Origin: a virus
Length of the DNA: 37,968 bases
Strand: one strand, 5' to 3'
Virus record (IMG/VR): IMGVR_UViG_3300045006_000162
Coordinates: 1-37,968 of that record
The translations under genes were made by a program, and so were the position numbers. Below are positions 17,271 to 24,394 of this stretch, one piece after another. The number at the start of each line of letters is the position of its first letter. Positions within the stretch are counted from its first letter, which is position 1. Under the pieces are notes generated by a model, which was not told the origin of the DNA, ran no database searches, and was given only the letters and a program-made list of their open reading frames with translations.

Positions 17271-17457
17271 TTAATATTTTATCTATTAATTTTGTTCTGT
17301 TTTTATTTTTTAAATATCCAACTAAGAAATCTCTTACATTTTCATCACACTCAGCAATATATTCCAATTTACCATCTTCCATTAATTCAAATATAAAAGG
17401 TTTTCCTCTATATTCTATTTTATGTATTCCGAGGACATTTAAATGCCATTTATTCAT
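17260..17457 (-). CDS. 65-residue protein with R-T-K-L-I-D-K-I-L tail
   Basis: Unrecognised small protein. N-terminal M-N-K-W-H-L-N-V-L-G-I-H-K-I-E-Y-R-G-K-P-F-I is probably two beta strands, followed by E-D-G-K-L-E-Y-I-A-E-C and a helix D-F-L-V-G-Y-L-K. It closes with N-R-T-K-L-I-D-K-I-L-N-D-N, the tail found in three other genes. The ATG of gp46 lies within the codons of L-N-D-N, so this tail also spans the next translation start. Its own ATG overlaps the stop region of the 91-residue gene in the same way. Confidence 0.7.
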   Translation of the reverse strand: MNKWHLNVLGIHKIEYRGKPFIFELMEDGKLEYIAECDENVRDFLVGYLKNKNRTKLIDKILNDN

Positions 17458-17725
17458 TTAATATTTTATCAATTATTTTTGTTCTTAAGACATTTATGGT
17501 TTCTTCTGGTGAATAAAAATATTTTTCCAAATCTTTACTGCATCCAAATGACCATTCGTTGCTTGGAAAAGAACAATTCGAAGGATTAATTTTATCTTTT
17601 ACAAATATAAATTTATCTGTGAAATAATAACATTCATATAAAGAATCTTTTATAAATTCACACCTTCTTCTACCATATTTTATGTCAGCATCACGAATAA
17701 TACTTTTTTTACACAGAACTTTCAT
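17450..17725 (-). CDS. 91-residue Cys-containing protein with R-T-K-I-I-D-K-I-L tail
   Basis: Unrecognised. It begins M-K-V-L-C-K-K-S-I-I-R-D-A-D, continues with K-Y-G-R-R-R-C-E-F-I-K, then aromatic strands (L-Y-E-C-Y-Y-F-T-D-K-F-I-F-V) and N-C-S-F-P-S-N-E-W-S-F-G-C. The five cysteines are not in a clear zinc pattern. It ends L-R-T-K-I-I-D-K-I-L-N-E. It starts with an ATGA overlap on the end of the 194-residue gene, and its stop overlaps the start of the 65-residue gene. The chain of overlaps suggests one message down to gp46. Confidence 0.7.
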   Translation of the reverse strand: MKVLCKKSIIRDADIKYGRRRCEFIKDSLYECYYFTDKFIFVKDKINPSNCSFPSNEWSFGCSKDLEKYFYSPEETINVLRTKIIDKILNE

Positions 17726-18306
17726 GTCAAATCTTCTATTCTCATTTTTTGTAAAAGAGCATACAAAACAAACGCATGACCCATTTTCATTTTTGGATCG
17801 TTCATCACTTCTGTTAAACTCTTTCCCATTTTTATATGATTATATCCGTCAAAATCGATCAAATAAATATCTTTCTTTGTATGGCGATAAATATATAAAA
17901 GTTTTTTAAAAGCTTTAGTTGATTTTACACCTCTAGCGTATAATGGAATGTATATCTTTTTTCTCGCTGTTATATAATCTAATTTTTCCCCATTCCACCA
18001 CGAGTACAAAGGCACTGCTCCTTTTCCCATTGGATAACGATAGGCATAACTAGACTTCCATCCTTTTTGAGCCCATTCAAAATACTCAGGTTTTGGCTCA
18101 CCATTATTATCATATTCTTTATAAACTTTAGAAAATTGCCATCCGTTTTCTACATTCTTAGCGTAATAATTATCATATAAAGGACCGCATGGAACTACAA
18201 ACGGGGAAAGTCCTTTTGACCAATCATCAGATCTTGATGTTGTATCTATCACTATTGCAGTATCTGGCAAAGATAATTTATTTCTATATGTTTCTACATA
18301 TAACAT
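17722..18306 (-). CDS. 194-residue globular protein, unknown
   Basis: A well-formed soluble protein that I cannot name. It has many Trp/Tyr residues and motifs that look conserved: S-R-S-D-D-W-S-K-G-L-S-P-F, Y-P-M-G-K-G-A-V-P-L-Y-S-W-W-N-G-E-K-L-D-Y, A-R-K-K-I-Y-I-P-L-Y-A, I-Y-L-I-D-F-D-G-Y-N-H and M-G-K-S-L-T-E-V-M-N-D-P-K then M-G-H-A-F-V-L. The phrase N-D-P-K-x-K-M-G-H-A-F-V reminds me of a family of uncharacterised phage and bacterial proteins, but I cannot confirm it. The ATG follows directly on the stop of a 34-residue gene (TAAATG), and the stop overlaps the next start as ATGA. Confidence 0.75.
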   Translation of the reverse strand: MLYVETYRNKLSLPDTAIVIDTTSRSDDWSKGLSPFVVPCGPLYDNYYAKNVENGWQFSKVYKEYDNNGEPKPEYFEWAQKGWKSSYAYRYPMGKGAVPLYSWWNGEKLDYITARKKIYIPLYARGVKSTKAFKKLLYIYRHTKKDIYLIDFDGYNHIKMGKSLTEVMNDPKMKMGHAFVLYALLQKMRIEDLT

Positions 18307-18411
18307 TTATGGTAAAGTTTTTTTAATGAATTTTTCAGTCATTCTCTTTTGATTTTCGCCCGAATAAAAATCTTTATTTAATATTTCATTGTGTTTCATT
18401 TTAATTTTCAT
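18307..18411 (-). CDS. 34-residue basic peptide, unknown
   Basis: A short frame encodes M-K-I-K-M-K-H-N-E-I-L-N-K-D-F-Y-S-G-E and ends N-Q-K-R-M-T-E-K-F-I-K-K-T-L-P. The stop is directly followed by the ATG of the 194-residue gene. It is basic, with a probable C-terminal helix that faintly echoes the R-T-K-L-I-D-K-I-L tails nearby. Coding is supported by position in a tightly packed gene run; no homology is known. About 35 bases separate it from the gene upstream. Confidence 0.45.
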   Translation of the reverse strand: MKIKMKHNEILNKDFYSGENQKRMTEKFIKKTLP

Positions 18412-18446
18412 AAGTCTTCTCTTTCTATCTTTTCCATAATTTCAAT

Positions 18447-18869
18447 TTATTTTATCATGTTATCAATTAATATTGTTCTCTTTATATTTTGTATTTCTCT
18501 TTTTGATAAATATCTACATTTTATATTTTTGGCAATCCATTTATCTTCTTGTCTGTGATTATTTATTATCGAGCACGTTCCATCTTTCAAAAAATAAATA
18601 CTCATTAATTTATATTTTCTAAACATTATTCTGTATATAGAGTGTCCTTTTATTAATTTACTATCTTTAAAATAATTTTGATCCTTCATAAATGCATTAT
18701 TACCGGGATATTTAATTGGCAGTAATTCACATATTCCTTCTTTTTTTCTATAAATCTTTTTTCTTACATGCTCCAAAAGAACTAATTTAACGTCATCAGT
18801 GTCATCAATATCAATGAAATCAGGATGAGCTTTTGTAAATTTAAAATAACTTATTTGTTTCATAATCAT
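18447..18869 (-). CDS. 140-residue protein with R-T-I-L-I-D-N-M-I-K tail
   Basis: Unrecognised basic protein with many Lys, Ile and Tyr residues. Its start may be ATG at 18869 (M-I-M-K-Q) or 18863 (M-K-Q-I-S-Y-F-K-F). Parts include D-F-I-D-I-D-D-T-D-D-V-K-L-V-L-L-E-H and H-S-I-Y-R-I-M-F-R-K-Y-K-L. It ends K-R-T-I-L-I-D-N-M-I-K, a diverged form of the C-terminal tail shared with the genes ending at 13351, 17260 and 17450. It is the first gene of the minus-strand run that ends with gp46, and it diverges from a membrane-protein gene. Confidence 0.7.
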   Translation of the reverse strand: MIMKQISYFKFTKAHPDFIDIDDTDDVKLVLLEHVRKKIYRKKEGICELLPIKYPGNNAFMKDQNYFKDSKLIKGHSIYRIMFRKYKLMSIYFLKDGTCSIINNHRQEDKWIAKNIKCRYLSKREIQNIKRTILIDNMIK

Positions 18870-18902
18870 TATATAAATAAAAAGAAAGATGGTTTGAGAA
18901 AA

Positions 18903-18912
18903 TTATATATAG
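18903..18912 (+). promoter_or_regulatory. Candidate promoter box TTATATATAG
   Basis: AAATTATATATAG lies in the 57-base divergent gap; 14 bases separate it from the ATG at 18927. The box is nearly palindromic, so it might also serve the reverse gene. Confidence 0.45.
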
Positions 18913-18926
18913 AAATAGAATAAATT

Positions 18927-19640
18927 ATGGAATATTTAAAATCATATAAACAATTAAACGAAGAAGTCTTAGATGTTAATTATGGAATAGATTTAACACA
19001 AAGATTTTTAGAAAAAATGCCAAAAGATCCAGAGGAACCTGCTTATAAAAGATTAAAAGAAATAGCAAAAAACGGAAATCTTTATAAATATTTAGTGAGC
19101 GGAGATAAAAAATTGACATTTGGAATGTTGAAAGCTTTACACGCGGACGCTCTAAAATTTAAACAAAATAGAGAACTCAAACAAGGTATTCAAAAATTTT
19201 TTTGGCGAGCTATTCCATTGGCTCTGGCTCCGGTTTTCTTTCCTATATGGATTATATCTCAAATTCTTGGAGCAACAAGAGCTTTTAATAAAATTATGAT
19301 ACAAGTATTAAAAATGGATAATCATCATTATCACGGTTTTATTCTCAATATAATAAATAAATTTATGGATTTATCAGAAGGCGAAATTGAAAGATTTCTT
19401 GAGGAAGATTGGTTTTATAAATCTTTTGCCATAGAAAAAGGTCTTTTAAATATGGTAAAAAAGGAGCATATAATAGAATTTAGTTATTATATAATTAAAA
19501 AAATTAAATATCAAAGTGACGACGCTATTGTTCCCTCTTATTATATTGAGAATGAATTTAGAAAATTTTTAAATCGTAGATTTCGTTTAGAACCTCCTTT
19601 ATTATTGAAAAGGAAATCTAATAAGCATGAGAATTTTTAA
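18927..19640 (+). CDS. Membrane-segment protein with capsid-targeting-like N-terminus
   Basis: The 237-residue protein starts M-E-Y-L-K-S-Y-K-Q-L-N-E-E, with a possible prohead-protease site after L-N-E. A basic region (about 60-92) leads into a strongly hydrophobic span (A-I-P-L-A-L-A-P-V-F-F-P-I-W-I-I, residues 95-112), then G-A-T-R-A-F-N-K-I. The rest is helical, with an acidic segment D-L-S-E-G-E-I-E-R-F-L-E-E-D-W-F-Y and a Lys/Arg-rich tail. A membrane-inserting protein behind a packaging peptide would suggest delivery into the host envelope on infection, but that is inference. Flanked by minus-strand genes on both sides. Confidence 0.75.
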   Translation: MEYLKSYKQLNEEVLDVNYGIDLTQRFLEKMPKDPEEPAYKRLKEIAKNGNLYKYLVSGDKKLTFGMLKALHADALKFKQNRELKQGIQKFFWRAIPLALAPVFFPIWIISQILGATRAFNKIMIQVLKMDNHHYHGFILNIINKFMDLSEGEIERFLEEDWFYKSFAIEKGLLNMVKKEHIIEFSYYIIKKIKYQSDDAIVPSYYIENEFRKFLNRRFRLEPPLLLKRKSNKHENF

Positions 19641-19654
19641 ATATTTCAATATTT

Positions 19655-19843
19655 TTAAGGCATCCAATCCTGAGCAACTTTAAATTGATCATCAAAATTA
19701 ATATCATCTTTGTGCCATTCTTGTTTCTGACATTTTGGACATTCTATCAAACTAATATTTGTAGGCCATTCGAAATTGTTTCCACAATCACATTCTATAT
19801 TAAGAATATTGATTTGTGAACTCCATTTAGTTAAAATTTTCAC
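19655..19843 (-). CDS. Small zinc-ribbon protein
   Basis: The 62-residue protein has a four-cysteine zinc-ribbon pattern: I-E-C-D-C-G-N-N-F in the first half and I-E-C-P-K-C-Q-K-Q-E-W in the second, about 15 residues apart. The first knuckle is C-x-C rather than C-x-x-C. The rest is short: an N-terminal K-I-L-T-K-W-S-S-Q-I-N-I strand and an acidic tail ending Q-D-W-M-P. Zinc ribbons of this size bind nucleic acid or proteins. The start overlaps the stop of the 102-residue gene in ATGA-like fashion. Specific role unknown. Confidence 0.75.
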   Translation of the reverse strand: MKILTKWSSQINILNIECDCGNNFEWPTNISLIECPKCQKQEWHKDDINFDDQFKVAQDWMP

Positions 19844-20148
19844 AACATAGTTAGTTTTTTTATATCATCTTCTACTTTATCGTAGATTTCTTCAAATTCA
19901 TTCTGTATGATACCTAATATTTCATCAGCTAATTCCATTCTTTCGTCTAAATCATCGCTAGCCAATAAATCTTCTACTAATCTAGTTATATCTGGATTTT
20001 CCAAGTTTTTTAAAAATCTTATAATATTTCCACCTGGCTCATAATCCAAACTTCCTTTTTCTAATTTATCATCTCTATATTTTTCCTCACTATAAGGATC
20101 AATTTCTTGATTAGTTTGCTCAAAATATTTTTTAATATACTTGCTCAT
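19840..20148 (-). CDS. Acidic helical protein with N-terminal D-P-Y-S-E-E-K-Y motif
   Basis: The 102-residue protein starts M-S-K-Y-I-K-K-Y-F-E-Q-T-N-Q-E-I, like the small-protein family here, then has D-P-Y-S-E-E-K-Y (residues 17-24, bases 20077-20100). This is a divergent version of the recurrent motif with Ser for Gly and Tyr for Trp. The remainder is acidic and helical: N-P-D-I-T-R-L-V-E-D-L-L-A-S-D-D-L-D-E-R and I-I-Q-N-E-F-E-E-I-Y-D-K-V-E-D-D. The start is 24 bases past the topoisomerase stop. A TTAATATATAC box lies across that stop, 17 bases upstream. Function unknown. Confidence 0.75.
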   Translation of the reverse strand: MSKYIKKYFEQTNQEIDPYSEEKYRDDKLEKGSLDYEPGGNIIRFLKNLENPDITRLVEDLLASDDLDERMELADEILGIIQNEFEEIYDKVEDDIKKLTML

Positions 20149-20165
20149 TTAAAATTTATTTTTAA

Positions 20166-20176
20166 GTATATATTAA
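20166..20176 (-). promoter_or_regulatory. Candidate promoter box TTAATATATAC
   Basis: On the minus strand TTAATATATAC overlaps the stop codon of the topoisomerase gene and lies 17 bases before the ATG at 20148. Confidence 0.4.
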
Positions 20177-23100
20177 AATTTAATTTTGGATTTTAATTCT
20201 TGAAGTTCTCCTATCCAAATATCTGTTTCTGATGTCTGTTCGAGTTTCTTATGTTTTTCTTTGAGTTTGTCATAATCTTCTTTTATTTCTTGTAATCTAT
20301 CTTTTGTGAATGAAGATATATACATATTTAATAAATATCCATAAGAATTTTCGACTCTTTCAAACTTGTGTTTTTCTAATTCTAAATCTAAAACTTCTCT
20401 TGATTTTTTATAAACAATAATATCACCATCTATAACAAGTTTTAAAAACTTTATTTTGTTTTGAGCAATTTTTATATCTTTTTTCAATTGTTCGAGTTGA
20501 TACGCTTTTCTTTTGACGTAATATTCTATTCTAACTTTACAAAAATCATCTATTATCTCATATTGATCGTTATATTTTTTTATTTTACATTCTTCGTCAA
20601 ACAAATGCATGTTTTTTGTTGGAATATATGTTTCTATGCCAAGTTTTTTATGAACATCGTCATTTTTATAAAGATCATCCATGTTCTCTTTTGTCAATAC
20701 TAACTTTATATCTATTTCAGTATCAGTGCAATTCTTTGAATAATCTTTTATCTTTTTTTCTTCTATTAATTTCTCGAGTTTTTCAAAATATTTATGATTC
20801 CACATTCCTATTGGAAGCTCTTTTATTCTAATTACATTAGCATTTAATTTTTCATAAACGCCGCGTGTTATGTATCTACTATTATCTTCATCATAAATAA
20901 TATCTCCCTTAAATCCTTTATAGAATGGAGATATATTTTTACATTTTTTTCCTTGAATTTTATTGGATATATAAGCAATCAAATCTAATGGATTAAACAT
21001 TGGAACATTACTCGAATAACCACTTCCCAACCCAAACGATCCATTTACCAAAACCATCGGAATAATTGGAACGTAATATTTAGGCTCTATTTGTATTCCA
21101 TCATCATCTAAATATTCTAATATATCATTATCTTCTTTTCTAAAAATATAAGGAGTTATATCGCTCAATCTTGTGAAGATATATCTTGGCGATGCATTAT
21201 CAGATCCACCTTTTATTCTTGTTCCAAATTGACCCTTCGGTAATAATAAATTTATATTATTCGTTCCGACAAAGTTTTGAGCCATTCCAATAATTGTTTC
21301 TTCTAAAGATTGTGGGCTATGGTGATACGCAGCCATTTCAAACACAGCTCCATATAGAGAGCTTACTTTTATTTCATTTTTAACATTTTTCTGAATCATT
21401 GTATAGAAAGTCTTTCTCTGACTTGGTTTAAATCCATCCACTACATTTTGAATATTTCTAACATTATTATACATTGAATATTCAATATATTCATCATTAA
21501 TGAATTTATCATAAGTTTGTTTGAATGAAAATTTATCAATGAAATCGGCTGGTTTATATTTCTTTAACCACTCTTTTCTATCATCAGATCTTTTATCATT
21601 AAAAATCAAGTCAAAAAGTTCTTCTGTCTCTGGTTTATCATAATGAAATCTAACAAGATGCTTATTTATCTTTCTAAAAAATTCTTTCATCTCGTCTGGT
21701 TGAATAGTGCCTAATCCTTTGTAATATTTTATAAACCATTCTTTTGTATTAGTCTCATTTTTCCATTTTTTATAATCTGCCAGTCTATAAAAATATTTAT
21801 ATACTTTGCCTTTTTCTACTTTTACTATCGGTGTTATAAATTCATAAATGAAATCTAATTTCAATAACTCGGGCCAAAATATATCAAATATATTCATCAA
21901 CAGACCTTTGATATGTTTGCCATCAGCATCTTCATCAGAGAAAAGAACTATTTTTCCATATCTGAGCTTCTTAGTGTCAGTATATTTTTTACCAAATTCA
22001 AGTCCTAAAATATTAATAATATTTTTAACTTCTTCATTTTTACCTATATCCGCAAAAGTCATTCCTCTTACATTCAAACCAACTCCTTTTAACGGAAAGT
22101 TTCCATAATAATTATCATCTACCTCAGAAAGACCAGATATAACTGAAGATTGAGCAGAATCGCCTTCAGTAAGCATCAAACAACATTTTTCACTTTCAGA
22201 TGTTCCCGCCTTTGAAGCGTCATTAAGTTTAGATATTTTTATCTTACTTCGTGTTATCTCTTTTTTAGTATTAAATTCTTCTTTAATCATAAGAAATTTC
22301 ATAAGTTCTTCTATCATTTCGGAAGAAGAAATCTTTTTGATCAAATTATCGGAAACTTCAGGTGCAACAACTTTACTTATAAGATTTTCTTTGGATTGTG
22401 TATCAAAATCAGGATTAACTATTTTTGTATTAACAAACATAAACATATGATTTTTAATATCATTTTGTTTAATATTTAGCTTTTTGTTTCTTTTTAAAAG
22501 AGTTTCTTGTATCTTTTTTGTTATTTGATTAGTAATGGAATTAACGTGAGTTCCACCGTTATAAGTAGATATACCATTAACCATTGAAATTTGATTAAAC
22601 GAATTATCTAATGATTTTGAAACACCAATTTCCCATTTATCATCTAATTTTTCATAAAACATCTCACTCTCACCTATAAACATTTCCATATAGGATTTGA
22701 AGTTCTTTGTAGGAATTTGAACACCATTATAATATACTTTAACTTTATTACAATATACAGACACATCAATGCAACGTTTTATAAAGATAGATTCAATTTC
22801 ATCATCTATACAGTCTAGTTCAAAACGTTTAAAATCCGGATAAAAGGTTACTTTGGTGAATTGTTTTTTAGAAGCTTTTATCTTGGGCTTATTTATCTTA
22901 TTTAGATTGTTTTCAAATACTTGTGTATATTTTTTCTTCCCATCACAAGTTTCTAATATGAATTTTTTTGAAAATATGTTTGTCAAAGTGCATCCCATTC
23001 CGTTCTGCCCTCCCCACATTCTTTCTTCCTTTTCATCAAAATTGGAACCAGCCATCAAATGCCCAAAAACCATTTCTGGTATATAAATTTTTTCCTTTTG

Positions 23101-23424
23101 ATGAATTTCAACTGGAACTCCAGGACCATCATTTTCTATTGATACACAATCTTTTGTAACTTCAACTTTAATATATTTAACTTGATTTGTTCTTATATAA
23201 TGATCGGAAGCGTTAGTAAGAATCTCGTCGAAAATTTTTAAAAACGCAGCGTTATAACTAGTTGGTTTATTGACAATCTTAATATTGTTCAGTTCTTTTG
23301 GATCATCTATTACGAACAATGATTTTGTTTCATTAACTATAGATCCTATATATATATTGGGTCTAAGAAGAACATGTTCCTTGTGAGTAAGTTTTTGATA
23401 TTTTTCAGAATTGCTTTTAACCAT
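20173..23424 (-). CDS. Single-chain type II DNA topoisomerase (T4 gp39 + gp52 equivalents fused)
   Basis: The 1083-residue protein holds a complete type II topoisomerase that passes one DNA duplex through another with ATP. The GHKL ATPase comes first: E-I-L-T-N-A-S-D-H near 66, D-G-P-G-V-P-V and G-G-Q-N-G-M-G-C-T. A transducer follows. The TOPRIM domain has E420-G-D-S-A and S-D-E-D-A-D-G (D497, D499, D501). The breakage-reunion domain has the catalytic tyrosine in N-A-S-P-R-Y748-I-F-T-R-L, with C-terminal coiled-coil arms. T4 splits these parts over genes 39, 52 and 60, while eukaryotic topoisomerase II and some large viruses use one chain as here. It lacks the gyrase C-terminal wrapping domain, so relaxation and decatenation are expected. 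Confidence 0.95.
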   Translation of the reverse strand: MVKSNSEKYQKLTHKEHVLLRPNIYIGSIVNETKSLFVIDDPKELNNIKIVNKPTSYNAAFLKIFDEILTNASDHYIRTNQVKYIKVEVTKDCVSIENDGPGVPVEIHQKEKIYIPEMVFGHLMAGSNFDEKEERMWGGQNGMGCTLTNIFSKKFILETCDGKKKYTQVFENNLNKINKPKIKASKKQFTKVTFYPDFKRFELDCIDDEIESIFIKRCIDVSVYCNKVKVYYNGVQIPTKNFKSYMEMFIGESEMFYEKLDDKWEIGVSKSLDNSFNQISMVNGISTYNGGTHVNSITNQITKKIQETLLKRNKKLNIKQNDIKNHMFMFVNTKIVNPDFDTQSKENLISKVVAPEVSDNLIKKISSSEMIEELMKFLMIKEEFNTKKEITRSKIKISKLNDASKAGTSESEKCCLMLTEGDSAQSSVISGLSEVDDNYYGNFPLKGVGLNVRGMTFADIGKNEEVKNIINILGLEFGKKYTDTKKLRYGKIVLFSDEDADGKHIKGLLMNIFDIFWPELLKLDFIYEFITPIVKVEKGKVYKYFYRLADYKKWKNETNTKEWFIKYYKGLGTIQPDEMKEFFRKINKHLVRFHYDKPETEELFDLIFNDKRSDDRKEWLKKYKPADFIDKFSFKQTYDKFINDEYIEYSMYNNVRNIQNVVDGFKPSQRKTFYTMIQKNVKNEIKVSSLYGAVFEMAAYHHSPQSLEETIIGMAQNFVGTNNINLLLPKGQFGTRIKGGSDNASPRYIFTRLSDITPYIFRKEDNDILEYLDDDGIQIEPKYYVPIIPMVLVNGSFGLGSGYSSNVPMFNPLDLIAYISNKIQGKKCKNISPFYKGFKGDIIYDEDNSRYITRGVYEKLNANVIRIKELPIGMWNHKYFEKLEKLIEEKKIKDYSKNCTDTEIDIKLVLTKENMDDLYKNDDVHKKLGIETYIPTKNMHLFDEECKIKKYNDQYEIIDDFCKVRIEYYVKRKAYQLEQLKKDIKIAQNKIKFLKLVIDGDIIVYKKSREVLDLELEKHKFERVENSYGYLLNMYISSFTKDRLQEIKEDYDKLKEKHKKLEQTSETDIWIGELQELKSKIKF

Positions 23425-23445
23425 TAGAATTGTAAAGTTTTTTCT

Positions 23446-23455
23446 TTATATATTA
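23446..23455 (-). promoter_or_regulatory. Candidate promoter box TAATATATAA
   Basis: CTAATATATAAAG on the minus strand lies about 21 bases before the topoisomerase ATG. It is a looser match to the recurrent box. Confidence 0.35.
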
Positions 23456-23480
23456 GAATCGCTGAGTTTTGTTTCATTTT

Positions 23481-23552
23481 AATTTTTAATATATAGATTT
23501 GATGATAACACAATTTAATTTTTAATATATAGATTTGATGATAACACAATTT
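23481..23552 (+). repeat. Perfect 36-base tandem duplication of promoter box plus start codon
   Basis: The 36-base unit (23481-23516) is repeated exactly at 23517-23552. Each copy holds TTAATATATAG, a five-base spacer, an ATG and four further codons (I-T-Q-F). The first ATG (23502) reads into the second unit and stops after M-I-T-Q-F-N-F. Only the second ATG (23538) opens the 172-residue gene. Confidence 0.95.
23522..23532 (+). promoter_or_regulatory. Candidate late promoter box TTAATATATAG (second of two copies)
   Basis: The box is five bases before the ATG at 23538. An identical box at 23486-23496 precedes the abortive first ATG. Confidence 0.5.
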
Positions 23553-24056
23553 GAAAAATTTGAATTAAAAAATCTTTTTAAGAAGAATTATAAGAAACTT
23601 TCAAAAGGATATGAATTTGTTCCAATAATAGATGAATTAGGTGAATATATTGCTAGAAACTGGAACGGTCCTAGAGTCATTAATGTCAATAGAGATGTTA
23701 TTGAGGAATATTCTAGATTATCATATGAATATGTCAAAGAAAATTTATTAGGTAAAATAATTAGATTTGTGCCCGAGAAAAAAAATTTCAAAGTCAATAA
23801 TATGGTTAATGTGGAAGGCATTATGGGAGGATATATAGATATGCCATTTCCAAAAGAAGGTTGTTTATATATCAAATTAATAGATATACATAAAATAAGA
23901 AATTATAATTTAATTTATCATTTCGTATCCGACGAATACTTGAAATATTTAATAAGTTGGCAAACTATTAATAATACGTGGATTGCTAAAAGAGTAAATA
24001 GAATAATAACCAAAGAAGATCCTTATGGTGAAGAAGATTGGGAAACGGATCAATGA
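23538..24056 (+). CDS. 172-residue protein ending in D-P-Y-G-E-E-D-W motif
   Basis: ATG at 23538 is chosen over the TTG three bases upstream. The N-terminus M-I-T-Q-F-E-K-F-E-L-K fits the basic/aromatic style of the small-protein family but has no clear L-x-E cut site. The body is unrecognised, with L-G-E-Y-I-A-R-N-W-N-G-P, L-L-G-K-I-I-R-F-V-P and N-M-V-N-V-E-G-I-M-G-G-Y-I-D. It closes with K-E-D-P-Y-G-E-E-D-W-E-T-D-Q (motif bases 24018-24041), so here the motif is the C-terminus. Promoter box and start are duplicated upstream. Confidence 0.8.
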   Translation: MITQFEKFELKNLFKKNYKKLSKGYEFVPIIDELGEYIARNWNGPRVINVNRDVIEEYSRLSYEYVKENLLGKIIRFVPEKKNFKVNNMVNVEGIMGGYIDMPFPKEGCLYIKLIDIHKIRNYNLIYHFVSDEYLKYLISWQTINNTWIAKRVNRIITKEDPYGEEDWETDQ

Positions 24057-24079
24057 CGATAAAAACCGGGAAATATAAA

Positions 24080-24089
24080 ATTATATATA
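24080..24089 (+). promoter_or_regulatory. Candidate promoter box TTATATATAG
   Basis: AAATTATATATAG lies 18 bases before the ATG at 24108, in the 51-base gap after the 172-residue gene. Confidence 0.45.
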
Positions 24090-24107
24090 GAGTAAAGAAA
24101 CGAATAA

Positions 24108-24383
24108 ATGATCAAGAAATTTGAAATATTCTTAAATGAAATAATAAAATTCGATTTCACTGAGTGGAAAGAAATAGAAGATTTAAAAATCAGTGAAATA
24201 GATCTTAATAGAGAATTTTTAGATTATGAAGAAAATTTTTTAATCAATCATGGTTTAGTGAGACGAGAAAATATTGATGACAAATCTCCATATTTCGTTG
24301 AGCCTGATCAAAATAATTATTATAATTTAAAGATTAAAAAAAACGCTGAAAGAAAGAAAGAAATTGGGGATATCAAAGAATAA
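24108..24383 (+). CDS. Protein with capsid-targeting-like N-terminus, apparently cut short at a GAAA repeat
   Basis: The 91-residue product starts M-I-K-K-F-E-I-F-L-N-E-I with a predicted cut after L-N-E. The body is acidic (F-T-E-W-K-E-I-E-D-L-K-I-S-E-I-D-L-N) and stops 18 bases after a (GAAA)4 run. The frame one base back stays open from that run to 24730 and carries the family's P-Y-G-E-E-Q-W motif, but it has no ordinary start codon. One extra GAAA unit would join the two into a 208-residue protein with the same N- and C-terminal features as its neighbours at 23538, 27280 and 27990. So this is likely an off-state, a frameshifted gene, or a sequencing indel. Function unknown. Confidence 0.65.
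   Translation: MIKKFEIFLNEIIKFDFTEWKEIEDLKISEIDLNREFLDYEENFLINHGLVRRENIDDKSPYFVEPDQNNYYNLKIKKNAERKKEIGDIKE
24348..24363 (+). repeat. (GAAA)4 tetranucleotide run at a frame break
   Basis: Four exact GAAA units lie in the coding sequence just before the early stop at 24381-24383. Gain of one unit (+4 bases) shifts translation into the downstream open frame without meeting a stop. Confidence 0.9.
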
Positions 24384-24394
24384 TAGGAGAAAAA

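Noticed and set aside
24335-24347. A-AAA-AAC slippery heptamer near the frame break in the gene at 24108
   Set aside because: A minus-one slip there meets TGA at 24347 at once, so it cannot produce the fused protein. The GAAA run is the workable site.
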